Shown here one piece after another: positions 17,429 through 26,488 of a stretch of DNA of 64,000 nt; positions within the stretch are counted from its first letter, which is position 1; each line of letters begins with the position of its first letter. A program made the position numbers and the translations under genes. The DNA lies in assembly GCA_007745635.1 (NCBI GenBank), contig CP036272.1, forward strand, positions 759,532 to 823,531, read 5' to 3'. This DNA is from Stieleria bergensis (GTDB taxonomy: Bacteria > Planctomycetota > Planctomycetia > Pirellulales > Pirellulaceae). The notes below the pieces were generated by a model that saw only the letters and a list, made by a program, of their open reading frames with translations, did not search any database and was not told the DNA's origin.

Positions 17429-18598
17429 TTAGGGGCCCGTTGGCGGGCGCACGGGGCGGGCCGATTGCAATGCGTGCTGGGCAGCCCCAAGCATCCCGGC
17501 GTCATTACCCAAGGTGGCAAAGTCAATGATCACCTTGGTGCCCGACTGAACCAGGGAACGCTGTACCATTTCGTCGCTGATCCACTGTAAGAAGCGTTTG
17601 CCGGTGGGGCAATCAAGGCCACCGAATGTCACGGCACCGCCCAGCAAGACCACTGCGGGGTCAGCAATCTGGGACAGAGTCGCGATCGCGCGGCCCAGGT
17701 AGATGGCTGTTTGTTCAATGGTTTGCAAAGCGATTGCGTCGTTCTGTTGAGCGGCATGCCAAATGTTTTCAGGCGAAAACTGGTCAAGCTCGCGGAGCAG
17801 CGAGGGCTGATCAGTCGCTGCCAGCCGTTCGGATGCGGTTTGCACGATACCCGCTGCGCCAGCGTATGCTTCCAAGTGTCCGGGTTTGCCGCAACCACAC
17901 ATCCGCGCTTGCGGGCGGTGGTCGATGGTGATGTGGCCAATCTCGCCACCGCAGCCGTGATTGCCATTGAGTGGTTGGCCGCCCAGGATGATGCCGCCGC
18001 CAATGCCGGTGCCCAAGGTCAGCAGAGTCAGCGAGTCCCCGCGATGATCGCCATAATAAAATTCACCCAGTGCAGCGGCATTGGCATCGTTGACGACAGC
18101 AACGGGTTTGTTAAAAACTTCACCCAGTGCATACAACAACTCAATGCCATGCCAGTCATGCAGGTTGGCTGTTTCCATCAAGGTGGCGGTGGCGTCGTCG
18201 ATCACGCCAGCCATCGCAAGGCCCACCGCGTGCACGTCGTCCAGGTTGGCCTGGTGAGCAGAAAGGTGTTCGCTGGCAAACGCTTGGGCTTGGCGAAACA
18301 CGTCTTTGGGATGCTGGCATTCTGCGGTGGAAAAGTTGCAGCGTGCGATCAGCTGTCGATCTTGGAGCAGACCGACTTTCACGGAGGTGCCACCCAAGTC
18401 AATGCCAACAACAAACTGTCGGCGCTGGGTCGCGGGGCGATGGTGAGGCATGTTGGCGGCTTCGGCGGCCGGTTCAGAGACCGCTGGCTGGCTCGCGTGC
18501 AAGCCAGCGGGGGCGGCGAAGGTGTTCGTGCTCGCAGTGGACTCGCTTGGATCGTCGCGGTGAGATTTAGCGGGGGTGACTGGCAAGCGGGAAGACAT
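17429..18598 (-). CDS. ROK family sugar kinase
   Basis: A ROK kinase with the ATP-binding FVVGIDLGGTSVKVGLL, the catalytic VVNDANAAALGE, LTLGTGIGGGII, the GHITIDH strand and the zinc/CXCGXXGXXE motif RMCGCGKPGHLEAYA. It probably phosphorylates glucose or an N-acyl hexosamine; the neighbouring NagB/PIG-L fusion favours an amino sugar. Two starts are possible. ATG 18598 gives 389 residues with a low-complexity N-terminus and sits directly against the preceding gene's TAG (TAGATG), suggesting coupling. ATG 18451 gives 340 residues, closer to the usual 300-330. Confidence 0.93.
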   Translation of the reverse strand: MSSRLPVTPAKSHRDDPSESTASTNTFAAPAGLHASQPAVSEPAAEAANMPHHRPATQRRQFVVGIDLGGTSVKVGLLQDRQLIARCNFSTAECQHPKDVFRQAQAFASEHLSAHQANLDDVHAVGLAMAGVIDDATATLMETANLHDWHGIELLYALGEVFNKPVAVVNDANAAALGEFYYGDHRGDSLTLLTLGTGIGGGIILGGQPLNGNHGCGGEIGHITIDHRPQARMCGCGKPGHLEAYAGAAGIVQTASERLAATDQPSLLRELDQFSPENIWHAAQQNDAIALQTIEQTAIYLGRAIATLSQIADPAVVLLGGAVTFGGLDCPTGKRFLQWISDEMVQRSLVQSGTKVIIDFATLGNDAGMLGAAQHALQSARPVRPPTGP

Positions 18599-20056
18599 CT
18601 ATTTATCTGAACGGATACAGTACAAGTGGTTTTCACCACGGATAAAGATTTGGTGATCCGCAATCGCGGGGGTAGCGTCGACGGGTTCGCCAAGGTCGTT
18701 TTCTGAGATGACCTCAAACGTGTCCGAATCACGGATCACTACTGTAGTTCCTCGTCTGCCAGTAAGGTAGACGAAACCACCGGCTGCAACAGGGGAGGCA
18801 TAGGTGCTATTGATCCCTGGCACACGCGCGGCGGGAAAGATTTCTTGGCCCGTGCTGGCATCAAGGCAGGTGATGATGCCTGATTTGCCCTTGTGAAAGT
18901 ACAGTCGATTGCCGCTCAACAGAGGCGAGGCGATATCGGGGGTGTCTCGATCGACCGACCAAGCCACCGATTTTGTGCCGGCGAGATTGCCTTTGCCGTC
19001 GGGTCGAAACGCTCCTAAAAATGCACCGCGAAATCCACTGCCAACGAGCACCAATTCGCCATTGGAGACCGCGCTGGCCACTGGGCGTTGTGTTTGTCCG
19101 CCACAGCTCCAGAGTTCTTGACCGGTTTCCAAGTCATAGGCCCGAGCGCGAGTTTGTCCGTTCATAATCACCTGGTGCTTGTCGCCCACGCTGACAATCA
19201 AGGGCGTTGCCCAACAGGTGGGCTCATCACGATCCGTCTTCCAAAGCTCTTTGCCGGTCCGTTTGTCGAGTGCATAGATGGCCGAGGGGCCTTCGTGATC
19301 CCAGGGAACGATGATCTTGTCGCCCGCCAAGGTGGGTGAGCTGCCTTCGCCAAAACCAGCACGCTTGGTCATGTCGCCAAAGTCGCGTTGCCAAACCAGT
19401 TTGCCGTCCAAGGTGTAACAAAACAGCCCGCGAGAACCGAAGTACGCGTACACGTGTTCGCCATCGGTGCAGGGCGATCCGGAGGCATAGCCGTTGGTCG
19501 AGTGAGTCCCTTCGTGTGGCTTGGCGGTCGTGGCCAACTGGTCCCACAGAAGCTTGCCCGTGCTGCGTTCAAAGCACATCAAGTGAAACGCCAGCTCGGG
19601 CAGCGGGCCCGCTGGACGTCCGAAACCACCGCCGCGCCGGCCACCGCTGGGGCCACCAAATCCGCCAGGACGCTGGCTGCTGGGACGCTGGCTGCTGGGA
19701 CGCTGGCTGCTGGGACGCTGGCTGCTGGGACGCTGGCTGCTGGGACGCTGGCTGCTGGGGTTCTGCGCCGGCTCTGTCGAGCTTGCGGTTTCCGGGGCAG
19801 CTGTTTTGACCGCCGTGGACACAAAGACTTTGTCCTCCCACACGATCGGTGATCCCGAGCCTCGCCCCGGAATCTCAACTTTCCAGGCGATGTTCTCAGA
19901 GTCAGACCAATTCGTTGGCGGCGTCGCATCGGGGGCGGTGCCATTGCCGGTCGGGCCGCGCCAATGGGCCCAGTTGTCGGCCAAAGCCGAGGACGAGCAG
20001 GAAATGGCAACAAGGGCGGCTGCAAACGTTTGCAGGGACAGCAATCGGCGGCTCAT
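18599..20056 (-). CDS. Secreted PQQ-type beta-propeller repeat protein
   Basis: A 485-residue protein with a signal peptide (MSRRLLSLQTFAAALVAISC, cleavage after SALA) and then WAHWRGPTGNGTAPDATPP, the opening found in planctomycete PQQ-like propeller proteins. Propeller blades are recognised by repeats of the type YALDKRTGKELWKTDRDEP, YDLETGQELWSCG and LDASTGQEIF. PQQ dehydrogenase catalytic residues are not evident, so a binding or scaffold role is likelier than an enzyme. Residues about 105-134 hold six tandem SSQRP units, encoded by a 15-bp minisatellite, then a Gly-rich linker. An upstream ATG (20146) is open but would bury the signal peptide. The ROK kinase follows without a gap. Confidence 0.88.
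   Translation of the reverse strand: MSRRLLSLQTFAAALVAISCSSSALADNWAHWRGPTGNGTAPDATPPTNWSDSENIAWKVEIPGRGSGSPIVWEDKVFVSTAVKTAAPETASSTEPAQNPSSQRPSSQRPSSQRPSSQRPSSQRPSSQRPGGFGGPSGGRRGGGFGRPAGPLPELAFHLMCFERSTGKLLWDQLATTAKPHEGTHSTNGYASGSPCTDGEHVYAYFGSRGLFCYTLDGKLVWQRDFGDMTKRAGFGEGSSPTLAGDKIIVPWDHEGPSAIYALDKRTGKELWKTDRDEPTCWATPLIVSVGDKHQVIMNGQTRARAYDLETGQELWSCGGQTQRPVASAVSNGELVLVGSGFRGAFLGAFRPDGKGNLAGTKSVAWSVDRDTPDIASPLLSGNRLYFHKGKSGIITCLDASTGQEIFPAARVPGINSTYASPVAAGGFVYLTGRRGTTVVIRDSDTFEVISENDLGEPVDATPAIADHQIFIRGENHLYCIRSDK
19668..19757. repeat. 15-bp coding minisatellite (SSQRP x6)
   Basis: The unit GGACGCTGGCTGCTG (plus-strand sense) is repeated six times with no visible substitution. On the minus strand it encodes Ser-Ser-Gln-Arg-Pro repeats in a linker of the propeller protein. 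Unit length is a multiple of three, so copy-number change keeps the frame. Confidence 0.9.
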
Positions 20057-20262
20057 GGGTAAACCTAGAGGGTTGAAAAAGGCGATGGGTGGGACTGGCA
20101 ACGCAGGCGGTTCATTGGACCAAAAGAGAGCGGAATGGGCTGCCATGGAGTCCTCATTTGAACCCCCGAAATCCGCAAAAGTTCTCCGCCCATTCGAACC
20201 CGCCTCGGCTGGCTTGGTCGGCGCCGTCGCTGGAATGCAGGAACGTACCGTTGAACCCTGGA

Positions 20263-20709
20263 TTATCTGTCGATCGGTTGGCCGGTCAGCGTCAGCACTG
20301 CCTGGCGACTGCCGCCCTGATTGCGGTGTTCACACAGATAAATCCCTTGCCAGGTGCCCAGAAGCAAACGGCCTTCGCCGACCGGGATCTGCACACTTGT
20401 CCCCATCATGCTGGCTTTGACATGGGCCGGCATGTCGTCGGGGCCTTCCAAGGTGTGGACGTAATTCAGGTTCTCTGGCACCGCATGATTCATGGCGGTT
20501 TCGAAATCAATCCGCACATCGGGGTCAGCGTTTTCGTTGATCGTCAGCGACGCACTGGTATGGAGTAAGAACACCTGCAAAAAGCCGGCTTGGATTTGAG
20601 AGATTTCGGGCAGCGATTCAGTCACATGTCGAGTCACAAGATGGAAGCCACGGCGGTGTGACGGAAAGCTGATCTTCCGTTGGAACCAGAGGTTAGGAGT
20701 CAAATTCAT
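20263..20709 (-). CDS. yjbQ: YjbQ family protein (UPF0047, secondary thiamine-phosphate synthase)
   Basis: A 148-residue protein matching the UPF0047/YjbQ family in length and motifs: GFHLVTRHVTESLPEI, GFLQVFLLHTSASLTINENADPDV, NHAVPENLNYVHTLEGPDDMPAH, VKASMMGTSVQIPV and LLLGTWQGIYLCEHR. The conserved His and Glu residues in HTSASLTINEN and EHR are family markers. Members show weak thiamine-phosphate synthase activity, but the physiological role is unsettled. It lies 206 bases upstream of the propeller gene on the same strand. The ATG is at 20709. Confidence 0.94.
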   Translation of the reverse strand: MNLTPNLWFQRKISFPSHRRGFHLVTRHVTESLPEISQIQAGFLQVFLLHTSASLTINENADPDVRIDFETAMNHAVPENLNYVHTLEGPDDMPAHVKASMMGTSVQIPVGEGRLLLGTWQGIYLCEHRNQGGSRQAVLTLTGQPIDR

Positions 20710-21486
20710 GAAGTGACACTCGGAATAGGCGATTTAGAAATGTGAATTTAGAAAAAAAATGAGAATATTTTCCGGCATTGATGTCGATAGAAAGCTACGC
20801 GTCGCGGTATAGACCGACGGCGGTAAGTAATGGCTACAGAGCGACTTACTGCAATCGTGTTGCCGTCGATTGCAACTCGTGCAGGCGGTAACTTAACCAC
20901 GATCGCATGGCAGTGTTGGATTGCGCCCCCTTGCGGCGGCGAAAGCCCTTAACCCGAAAATCTTCACACATCGGCAAGCATTACGCCAACCTTAAAGCGT
21001 TCTTGCTTGCTTTGAGAAAATTTAACGCGTTAGGGATGTCAAAGAAGGATGAGGTGGTGTTATCCCACCCAACAAATTTCTTGACTCAGTCGCTAAGGAG
21101 TTGATAATTCGACAGTCCACACTTGCGTTTGCCGAAAAGAATCGCAAACGTGGTGAAGGCCAGTCGATCTTCCATCCCATCAGATTGTTCGATTCGTAGC
21201 GTTTCCGGTTTTGTCGCTCGGCCTCTCCGCTGAGCAATCCCGCCAATTGGCAACGGACCTACGTCAACAATGCTCGGATCGAAGCACTGGTGCACGAATG
21301 AACGTCAACTGGGTTACCAGCTGGCGGATCAAACCGAACACCTGACGGTTTGATTGGCAGAGTCGACCGTTCCGAAGAAAAAAACATTTTCACTCCGACC
21401 TGACAGCGGACTTCCCCCCAGAAATCGCGTTCGTTGTTTAGAGTCGCCCAAATTCCACATTGAAATCGAGTTCAAGCGGAGAAAGT
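20710..21486. other. Spacer between yjbQ and the 77-residue protein gene
   Basis: No gene is supported in these 777 bases. It carries the yjbQ promoter on the minus strand (AT-rich stretch 20735-20770) and a good sigma70-like promoter at 21081-21108 reading rightward. Small inverted repeats occur (for example GGTGGTGTTATCCCACC near 21052), without a T-tract. Confidence 0.5.
21081..21108 (+). promoter_or_regulatory. Sigma70-like promoter
   Basis: TTGACT (21081-21086) and GATAAT (21103-21108) are separated by 16 bases, each one mismatch from TTGACA/TATAAT. Transcription would begin near 21115 and run into the 77-residue gene at 21487 after a leader of about 370 bases. Assigned by motif only. 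Confidence 0.4.
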
Positions 21487-21720
21487 ATGAAAGAAAGCAC
21501 CCAATGCAAAAACGTCTTCCAGGCCATCTTGCGATACGGCCACGACGAAGATTTTGTACCCCAAGTGGACGAACAATTCTCACCCACCGATGCTCCTGCC
21601 GGTAGCGCTGAGAAAATCGAAGTGTTGCGTAAACGAGTTGAACTCGGCCAACCACTTTGGCACAACACCGACCGAATCGATTACAGCGGTTTGACCGGAG
21701 CCATCCGTCCTCGCGAGTAA
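21487..21720 (+). CDS. Small protein of unknown function
   Basis: A 77-residue protein starting MKESTQCKNVFQAILRYG. A purine-rich GGAGAAAG lies just before the ATG. The C-terminal half is well ordered in composition: AEKIEVLRKRVELGQPLWHN, then DRIDYSGLTGAIRPRE. Similar endings are, from memory, found in short planctomycete proteins, but the family is not named here and no function can be given. It has no signal peptide or membrane segment. It has its own upstream promoter candidate and a terminator 66 bases downstream, so it appears to be a monocistronic unit with a long 5' leader. Confidence 0.7.
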   Translation: MKESTQCKNVFQAILRYGHDEDFVPQVDEQFSPTDAPAGSAEKIEVLRKRVELGQPLWHNTDRIDYSGLTGAIRPRE

Positions 21721-22136
21721 TCTCCGAGATCGGTGCAACGAATCGCCTTGGCACCACCGCTGAGGCCAACAGAGCGAACAACAAGACCCGCGGCCAAGTG
21801 CTAGCGGGTTTTTTAATGCGCTGTTAGGACGGCGGCCAGTGTCTCCAGAGCTGGCTGGCTGGCGTGTTGGCTGGCGTTCGGTTTTGGGCAGTTGGATGAG
21901 CAGCGGCTTCGTTTTTGTAAAATCTCAGTGTATTGAACCCCCAGTCTTCCTGTTTCGGCACGGAATTCGCCCCATAGAGCCTGTCAAGAGAGCCGAACTG
22001 CCAGGTTGACGTTGAGGCTCCGTCTGGACACCCGAGCGTTGCGATCCTCGATCCTCGGGTCCATTTCCAGATGCACTGCACGCCGTGTCGACCTCGCTGA
22101 CGTTGATCCTTTGTCGCCTGAGATGAGGTAGCTGCC
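21721..22136. other. Spacer between small protein and fxsA
   Basis: It contains the intrinsic terminator at 21786-21814; the remaining 320 bases show no gene or notable repeat. Confidence 0.5.
21786..21814 (+). terminator. Rho-independent terminator
   Basis: ACCCGC (21786-21791) pairs with GCGGGT (21804-21809), with an inner GGCC-containing loop, followed by six T. It ends the 77-residue gene transcript. Confidence 0.75.
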
Positions 22137-22628
22137 ATGTTGTTTCGATTGCTGATTTTGTTTGTCACCGTTCCCTTGGTGGAATTAGTGCTGCTGTTGC
22201 AGATCGCTGAAGTGACTGGAGTCGGAGCGACGCTGCTGCTGGTGCTGTTGACCGGCATCGCTGGCTGGTGGCTGGCCAAGCGTGAAGGGTTGATTGCCTG
22301 GCAGAAGTTTCAGCAAGCGTTGCAGCAGGGCAGGGTGCCGGGCAAGGAGATTCAGGATGGCTTGATGATTGTCTTCGCCGCGGCGTTGCTGCTGACGCCA
22401 GGTTTGCTGACGGATGTGGTTGGGTTTACCTTGTTGTTGCCGATGGGCAGAGATCTGTTGCGGAAGCTGATTTTCGAGCGGTTCCTGCGTTCCAATGTGA
22501 CCACGCAGTTTCGGAGTCGGACGTTTTACAGCAGCACCAGTTTCGGCAGCAGTCGCGGTGCTTATCAGCCGACCAGTCTGGACGATTCCGATGTGATCGA
22601 CGGCAAGGTGGCTCAGCGTAGCGAGTGA
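22137..22628 (+). CDS. fxsA: FxsA family membrane protein
   Basis: A 163-residue inner-membrane protein. Three hydrophobic segments are visible: residues 1-22 (LFRLLILFVTVPLVELVLLL), 26-47 (TGVGATLLLVLLTGIAGWWL) and 76-105 (IVFAAALLLTPGLLTDVVGF). The motif AKREGLIAWQKFQQALQQGRVPGKEIQDGLMI between them is the FxsA hallmark. FxsA was named for suppressing F-exclusion of phage T7 in E. coli; its normal role is unknown. The C-terminal 45 residues are a Ser/Thr/Arg-rich cytoplasmic tail. The gene stands alone. Confidence 0.93.
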   Translation: MLFRLLILFVTVPLVELVLLLQIAEVTGVGATLLLVLLTGIAGWWLAKREGLIAWQKFQQALQQGRVPGKEIQDGLMIVFAAALLLTPGLLTDVVGFTLLLPMGRDLLRKLIFERFLRSNVTTQFRSRTFYSSTSFGSSRGAYQPTSLDDSDVIDGKVAQRSE

Positions 22629-22917
22629 CAGCGGCGGCGACTTGTTTCGTCTGGCAACTGAGCATCGCTCACGGTGATTGGTTACAATGAGCCGCCGAAA
22701 GGGTCTCCCGCTCAGGCATGATTTCCTGCTCAGACGACGCATCCCCATCTTGATTCGCAGATGAGCATGGATTCCGCCCACGCTGCTTTGTAAGCGTTCT
22801 CTGATCGGACGACTCGCTCGGTGCATCACACACTCGTTCGATTTCAGTTCGTGTCAGCCAGCGGTTCGCTTGAATCATGCAGTGGCGTGATGTTGCTTTC
22901 CATCCCTCCCGCCCCTC

Positions 22918-23901
22918 ATGCTGTGGTTTGCCATGTTTCGAAGTCTTTGTTGCGCCGCTTTGGTGTTCTGCTTTGCGCTCGTTTCCCGTCTTCCGGTTGG
23001 CGCTGAAGACGTCAAGATCGTGGATGATGGTGATAAAGCAGTGGTCACCATCGATGGTCAGCCGTTCACGGAGTACCGTTACCAAGGTTACGCCAAGCCG
23101 ATTTTGTACCCCGTGCTTGGCCCAGGACAGAAATCCATGACGCGTCATTATCCCATGCAAAAGGATGTTGATAATGAAGCCAGTGATCACCCGCACCATA
23201 AGTCAATTTGGTACACCCACGATGAGGTCGCTGGCGTGCGTTTCTGGATGGAGAACGGTGACGGCAAGGCGGGCAAGAACGTCGGCGTCCAAGTTCAATC
23301 CGCGATGGAAATCGACGGTGACACCATCATTAGCAAAAACGATTGGAAGAACGGTGACGGAGAAACGGTTTGCAGCGACACACGGCGCATTCGCTTCGGC
23401 TCGGTCGGCAGCGATCGCTTCATTGACTATGCCGTCACGTGGCAAGCCACCAGCGAAGATCTTGTCATCGGTGATACCAAAGAAGGCACGATGGGCATTC
23501 GCACCAACCCGTTCCTGCGTTTAAAAGCTGATCCTAAGCGTGGGAATCACACGGCCGGTGGCCATAGTATCAATAGCGAAGGCGTCAAGGATCGCGCGAT
23601 GTGGGGCAAGCGAGCTGCGTGGGTTGACTACTGGGGCGAGATCGAAGGCAAAGAAGTCGGTATTGCAATTTTTGATCACCCCAGCAATCCACGGCATCCG
23701 ACATGGTGGCATGCTCGCGATTACGGATTGATCGCGGCCAATCCCTTCGGTGTCAATCATTTCGAAGGCAAGCCTGACGGCAGCGGTGACATGGTGGTCC
23801 CGGCCGGAAAGACGCTGAGCTTTCGCTATCGCTTTCTATTCCATGAAGGCGACTTTGAGAAAGCAGACATCCAATCACGCTATCAAGAGTTCAGCAAGTG
23901 A
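22918..23901 (+). CDS. Secreted DUF6807 (PmoA-like) protein
   Basis: A 327-residue protein with an N-terminal signal peptide (hydrophobic FRSLCCAALVFCFALVSRL, cleavage near PVGAED). The body matches the DUF6807/PmoA family, abundant in Planctomycetes and Verrucomicrobia: GQPFTEYRYQGYAKPILYPV, MTRHYPM, DHPHHKSIWYTHDEV, the AWVDYWGEIEGKEVGIAIFDHP strand and HARDYGLIAANPFG. Despite the PmoA label there is no link to methane oxidation; the fold suggests sugar or glycoside binding. ATG 22918 or the in-frame ATG 22933 could be the start. Confidence 0.88.
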   Translation: MLWFAMFRSLCCAALVFCFALVSRLPVGAEDVKIVDDGDKAVVTIDGQPFTEYRYQGYAKPILYPVLGPGQKSMTRHYPMQKDVDNEASDHPHHKSIWYTHDEVAGVRFWMENGDGKAGKNVGVQVQSAMEIDGDTIISKNDWKNGDGETVCSDTRRIRFGSVGSDRFIDYAVTWQATSEDLVIGDTKEGTMGIRTNPFLRLKADPKRGNHTAGGHSINSEGVKDRAMWGKRAAWVDYWGEIEGKEVGIAIFDHPSNPRHPTWWHARDYGLIAANPFGVNHFEGKPDGSGDMVVPAGKTLSFRYRFLFHEGDFEKADIQSRYQEFSK

Positions 23902-23906
23902 GCGGA

Positions 23907-24797
23907 TCATTGCGATTGGCTGTTTGAGTCAATCGCTTTGCTATGCTGCTGGACAAATCGCAACAGCAACGGGTGTGCTGGTTCGGCCATCTGTCCGTGG
24001 TTGTAACCATCCAGTTCATGCAGAGTGGTGTCGGGATGTTTGACAAACTGCATCATTCGCCAGAGGTAAGCGGTTTCTTCGTAGCGGCCCGCCATTTCTA
24101 ACTCGCGATCACCCGTGATCAACAGGAGTGGCGGGCAGTCTTTGCGAACGTGATACAGTGGTGCCATGTCGTCAACGACTGGCTGTTCAATCGTCAGGCC
24201 GCGTTCTTGACGAATGGTAAAGTGAGTGATGCTGTGGCCGCTGTAGGGAATCAGTCCCGCGATCTTGTCACAGTCAATGTGATGTTTGGCCAACCAGCGT
24301 TGGTCCATGCCAACCATGCTGGTCAAGTAGCCGCCGGCAGAGTGCCCGCTGACGAAGATCTTTTTTGCTGAACCGCCATGTTTGGCGATGTGATGAAAGG
24401 TCCAAGCAACCGCCGCGGCGGCGTCTTCGATGTACGCCGGTGATTTGACGTTTGGGGACAGGCGGTAGTTGACCGCGACAACTGCGATGCCTTGTTCTTT
24501 GAGAGCTTTGGGGACCGACTTGGAACCCGCTTTCAGACCACCACCGTGAAACCAGACGACGGTGGGGTAATTGTTGATTCCCACGGGACGGTAAAGATCC
24601 AGTTTGCAACGCTCACGCATGTAGTCGCTTTGCTGTTCGCCGTCTCGGTAGGCAATGTTCTCAATCAGCTCGTACTGCTCTTGCTGAGCTTGGCTACTGG
24701 GCGATGCTTGGCTACTGGGCGATGCTTGGCCAAATGCAGCGTTTGTTAGTCCGGTCAACAACAGTAGGCAAAGCAACACGACAGGGCGGCAGGTCAT
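23907..24797 (-). CDS. Secreted alpha/beta hydrolase (BD-FAE/carboxylesterase-like)
   Basis: A 296-residue secreted esterase. The signal peptide MTCRPVVLLCLLLLTGLTNA is followed by two direct ASPSSQ repeats (18-bp coding duplication near 24692-24727). The catalytic fold shows the oxyanion HGGG in VVWFHGGGLKAGS, nucleophile serine in FVSGHSAGGYLTS, the acid in LLLITGDRELEMAG and the histidine in LDGYNHGQMAEP. This resembles the bifunctional feruloyl/acetyl-xylan esterase-like family. It is convergent with the DUF6807 gene (5 bases between stops), so the genes are neighbours but not an operon. Confidence 0.9.
   Translation of the reverse strand: MTCRPVVLLCLLLLTGLTNAAFGQASPSSQASPSSQAQQEQYELIENIAYRDGEQQSDYMRERCKLDLYRPVGINNYPTVVWFHGGGLKAGSKSVPKALKEQGIAVVAVNYRLSPNVKSPAYIEDAAAAVAWTFHHIAKHGGSAKKIFVSGHSAGGYLTSMVGMDQRWLAKHHIDCDKIAGLIPYSGHSITHFTIRQERGLTIEQPVVDDMAPLYHVRKDCPPLLLITGDRELEMAGRYEETAYLWRMMQFVKHPDTTLHELDGYNHGQMAEPAHPLLLRFVQQHSKAIDSNSQSQ
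24692..24727. repeat. 18-bp coding duplication
   Basis: The unit CTTGGCTACTGGGCGATG occurs twice in tandem and encodes repeated ASPSSQ just after the esterase signal peptide. Confidence 0.8.
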
Positions 24798-25042
24798 AGC
24801 GAGAGTTCCTTAAGGGAGGGCGTCACTTGATGGTTAATTTGTGACGGTGGGCCACTCATCGGCGGCCATCCTGTGGCGGTTCAGCCCAGAAGCGGCTGGA
24901 TTCAGTTTTTGCAGCGTATCCTGCCCGCGTCAGCAGTCCGTTGCGATCCGGCAGATGAGCTTCAACCCTGGTATTATAACTGCGAAAGAAACGCTCGTCT
25001 GGCGTCGGCCCGATTCCATTTCACCTTGTCTAGAGACTGTTG

Positions 25043-26260
25043 ATGAATGCTGTTCTAACCAAGTTTGTTGCGCTGGTGTTTGTGCTCACCGTTACCGTGG
25101 CGTGTCCCGCTGATTCACATGCTCAGTCCAGCGATGTGGTTCGTCCGTTGGTGTTGGCACACTACATGCCTTGGTATCAGCGGCAACCCGCTGATGACGT
25201 TGCCGTTCCCCAGAACGCTCAGGCCAAGATTCAGTGGGGGTGGCACTGGACGATGAACCATTTCGATCCCAATCAGCAGGTCAATGGTCGTCGCCCCATC
25301 GCCTCGCACTACTATCCGTCGATCGAGCCCTATGATAGCGCTGATCCGGATGTTCTGGCCAGTCAGTTGATGCTGATGAAGGTGGCTGGAATCGATGGTG
25401 TGATTGTTGATTGGTATGGACTGTCAGATTACCGCGACTACGGGCAGTTGCATCGCAGTACGATGGCGCTTGTTGAACAGGTCAAGCGTTTGGACATGCG
25501 ATTGGTGATCTGTTATGAAGACCAAACCGTCAAGGCGCTGGTCGATGGCAAACGATTGCCCGCAGACCAGATGGTGCAGCATGCGGTCAAAGAGATCGAT
25601 TGGCTGGCCAAGCATTGGATGAGCCAACCGTATTACGTCAAACATCAGGGCAAACCCGTGCTGCTGTCTTTTGGCTATGCAGGGTTAAGCAATCAGCAGT
25701 GGCAGCAGTGTTTGGATCAGGTCAGTACCAAGCTGGTCTATTTGAGCGAACACCACCCGCGTCCTTGCGCCAGCGGCGCCTATGATTGGCCGATTCCCGA
25801 TCAAGGCGTTAGCGCAGCCGAGCGATTTTCCAAGCAGAGCAGGGAGTGGTCATTGGCCATGCCGGTCGTCTTTCCTCGTTTTGTTGACATCTACGCTCAA
25901 GCAAAGGTCAGCCCCGGATATGCCGAGATTCCCGATCAACAAGGTCAGACATTTCGGCAACTTTGGAAGATCGCCATGGAATCAAAGCCGCTGATGGTGC
26001 AGATTGCAACCTGGAACGACTGGGGGGAAGGCACGCAGATCGAGCCGAGTCGCGAGTTTGAAATGCGTGATCTAAAGTGGATTCAGCAAGCACGCCATCA
26101 ACAGGGACAAAGTTCGGTGGGCCAGGTAAGTGACTTGAGCCTGCCCATTCGCTATCTGGCGGGTCGACGTTCAGGGGCGATTAGCGATGCAGTGGCCAAT
26201 TTGATCGTGGATCATGTTGCCAAGGGGGATTTCAAACAAGCAGCCAGGCATCTGCCATAG
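25043..26260 (+). CDS. Secreted glycoside hydrolase family 99-like / WbsX-like protein
   Basis: A 405-residue secreted protein. The signal peptide MNAVLTKFVALVFVLTVTVA is cut near SHAQS. The mature part opens with VLAHYMPWYQRQ, then HFDPNQQVNGRRPIASHYYP and MLMKVAGIDGVIVDWYGL, typical of GH99-like/GH71-like TIM barrels. The signature TWNDWGEGTQIEPS near the C-terminus corresponds to the WNxWxEGxxIEP motif with the probable acid/base glutamate. Characterised GH99 enzymes are endo-acting alpha-mannosidases; the substrate here is unknown. A TTG three bases upstream of the ATG is an alternative start. The gene is monocistronic. Confidence 0.85.
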   Translation: MNAVLTKFVALVFVLTVTVACPADSHAQSSDVVRPLVLAHYMPWYQRQPADDVAVPQNAQAKIQWGWHWTMNHFDPNQQVNGRRPIASHYYPSIEPYDSADPDVLASQLMLMKVAGIDGVIVDWYGLSDYRDYGQLHRSTMALVEQVKRLDMRLVICYEDQTVKALVDGKRLPADQMVQHAVKEIDWLAKHWMSQPYYVKHQGKPVLLSFGYAGLSNQQWQQCLDQVSTKLVYLSEHHPRPCASGAYDWPIPDQGVSAAERFSKQSREWSLAMPVVFPRFVDIYAQAKVSPGYAEIPDQQGQTFRQLWKIAMESKPLMVQIATWNDWGEGTQIEPSREFEMRDLKWIQQARHQQGQSSVGQVSDLSLPIRYLAGRRSGAISDAVANLIVDHVAKGDFKQAARHLP

Positions 26261-26488
26261 AGGTTCCTTGTCGGCGCCCCGTGTGGCGGGCGACAGCTTC
26301 GGTGAATTAACCTTGGCCCGTGATCGTCTCGCAGGTTGCGTGCTTGCGCGCACCAAAGCCCTTGGCTACACGAGGCAACGAAGGGTTCTCCCCATTGACA
26401 GTTCGGTGGTCTCGTGTGAACTATGGTTGAGTGGCCAAATCTGTAGAGCACAACGAACGTGCAAATCAAGCTTGTTGGGCGGAAAGAA

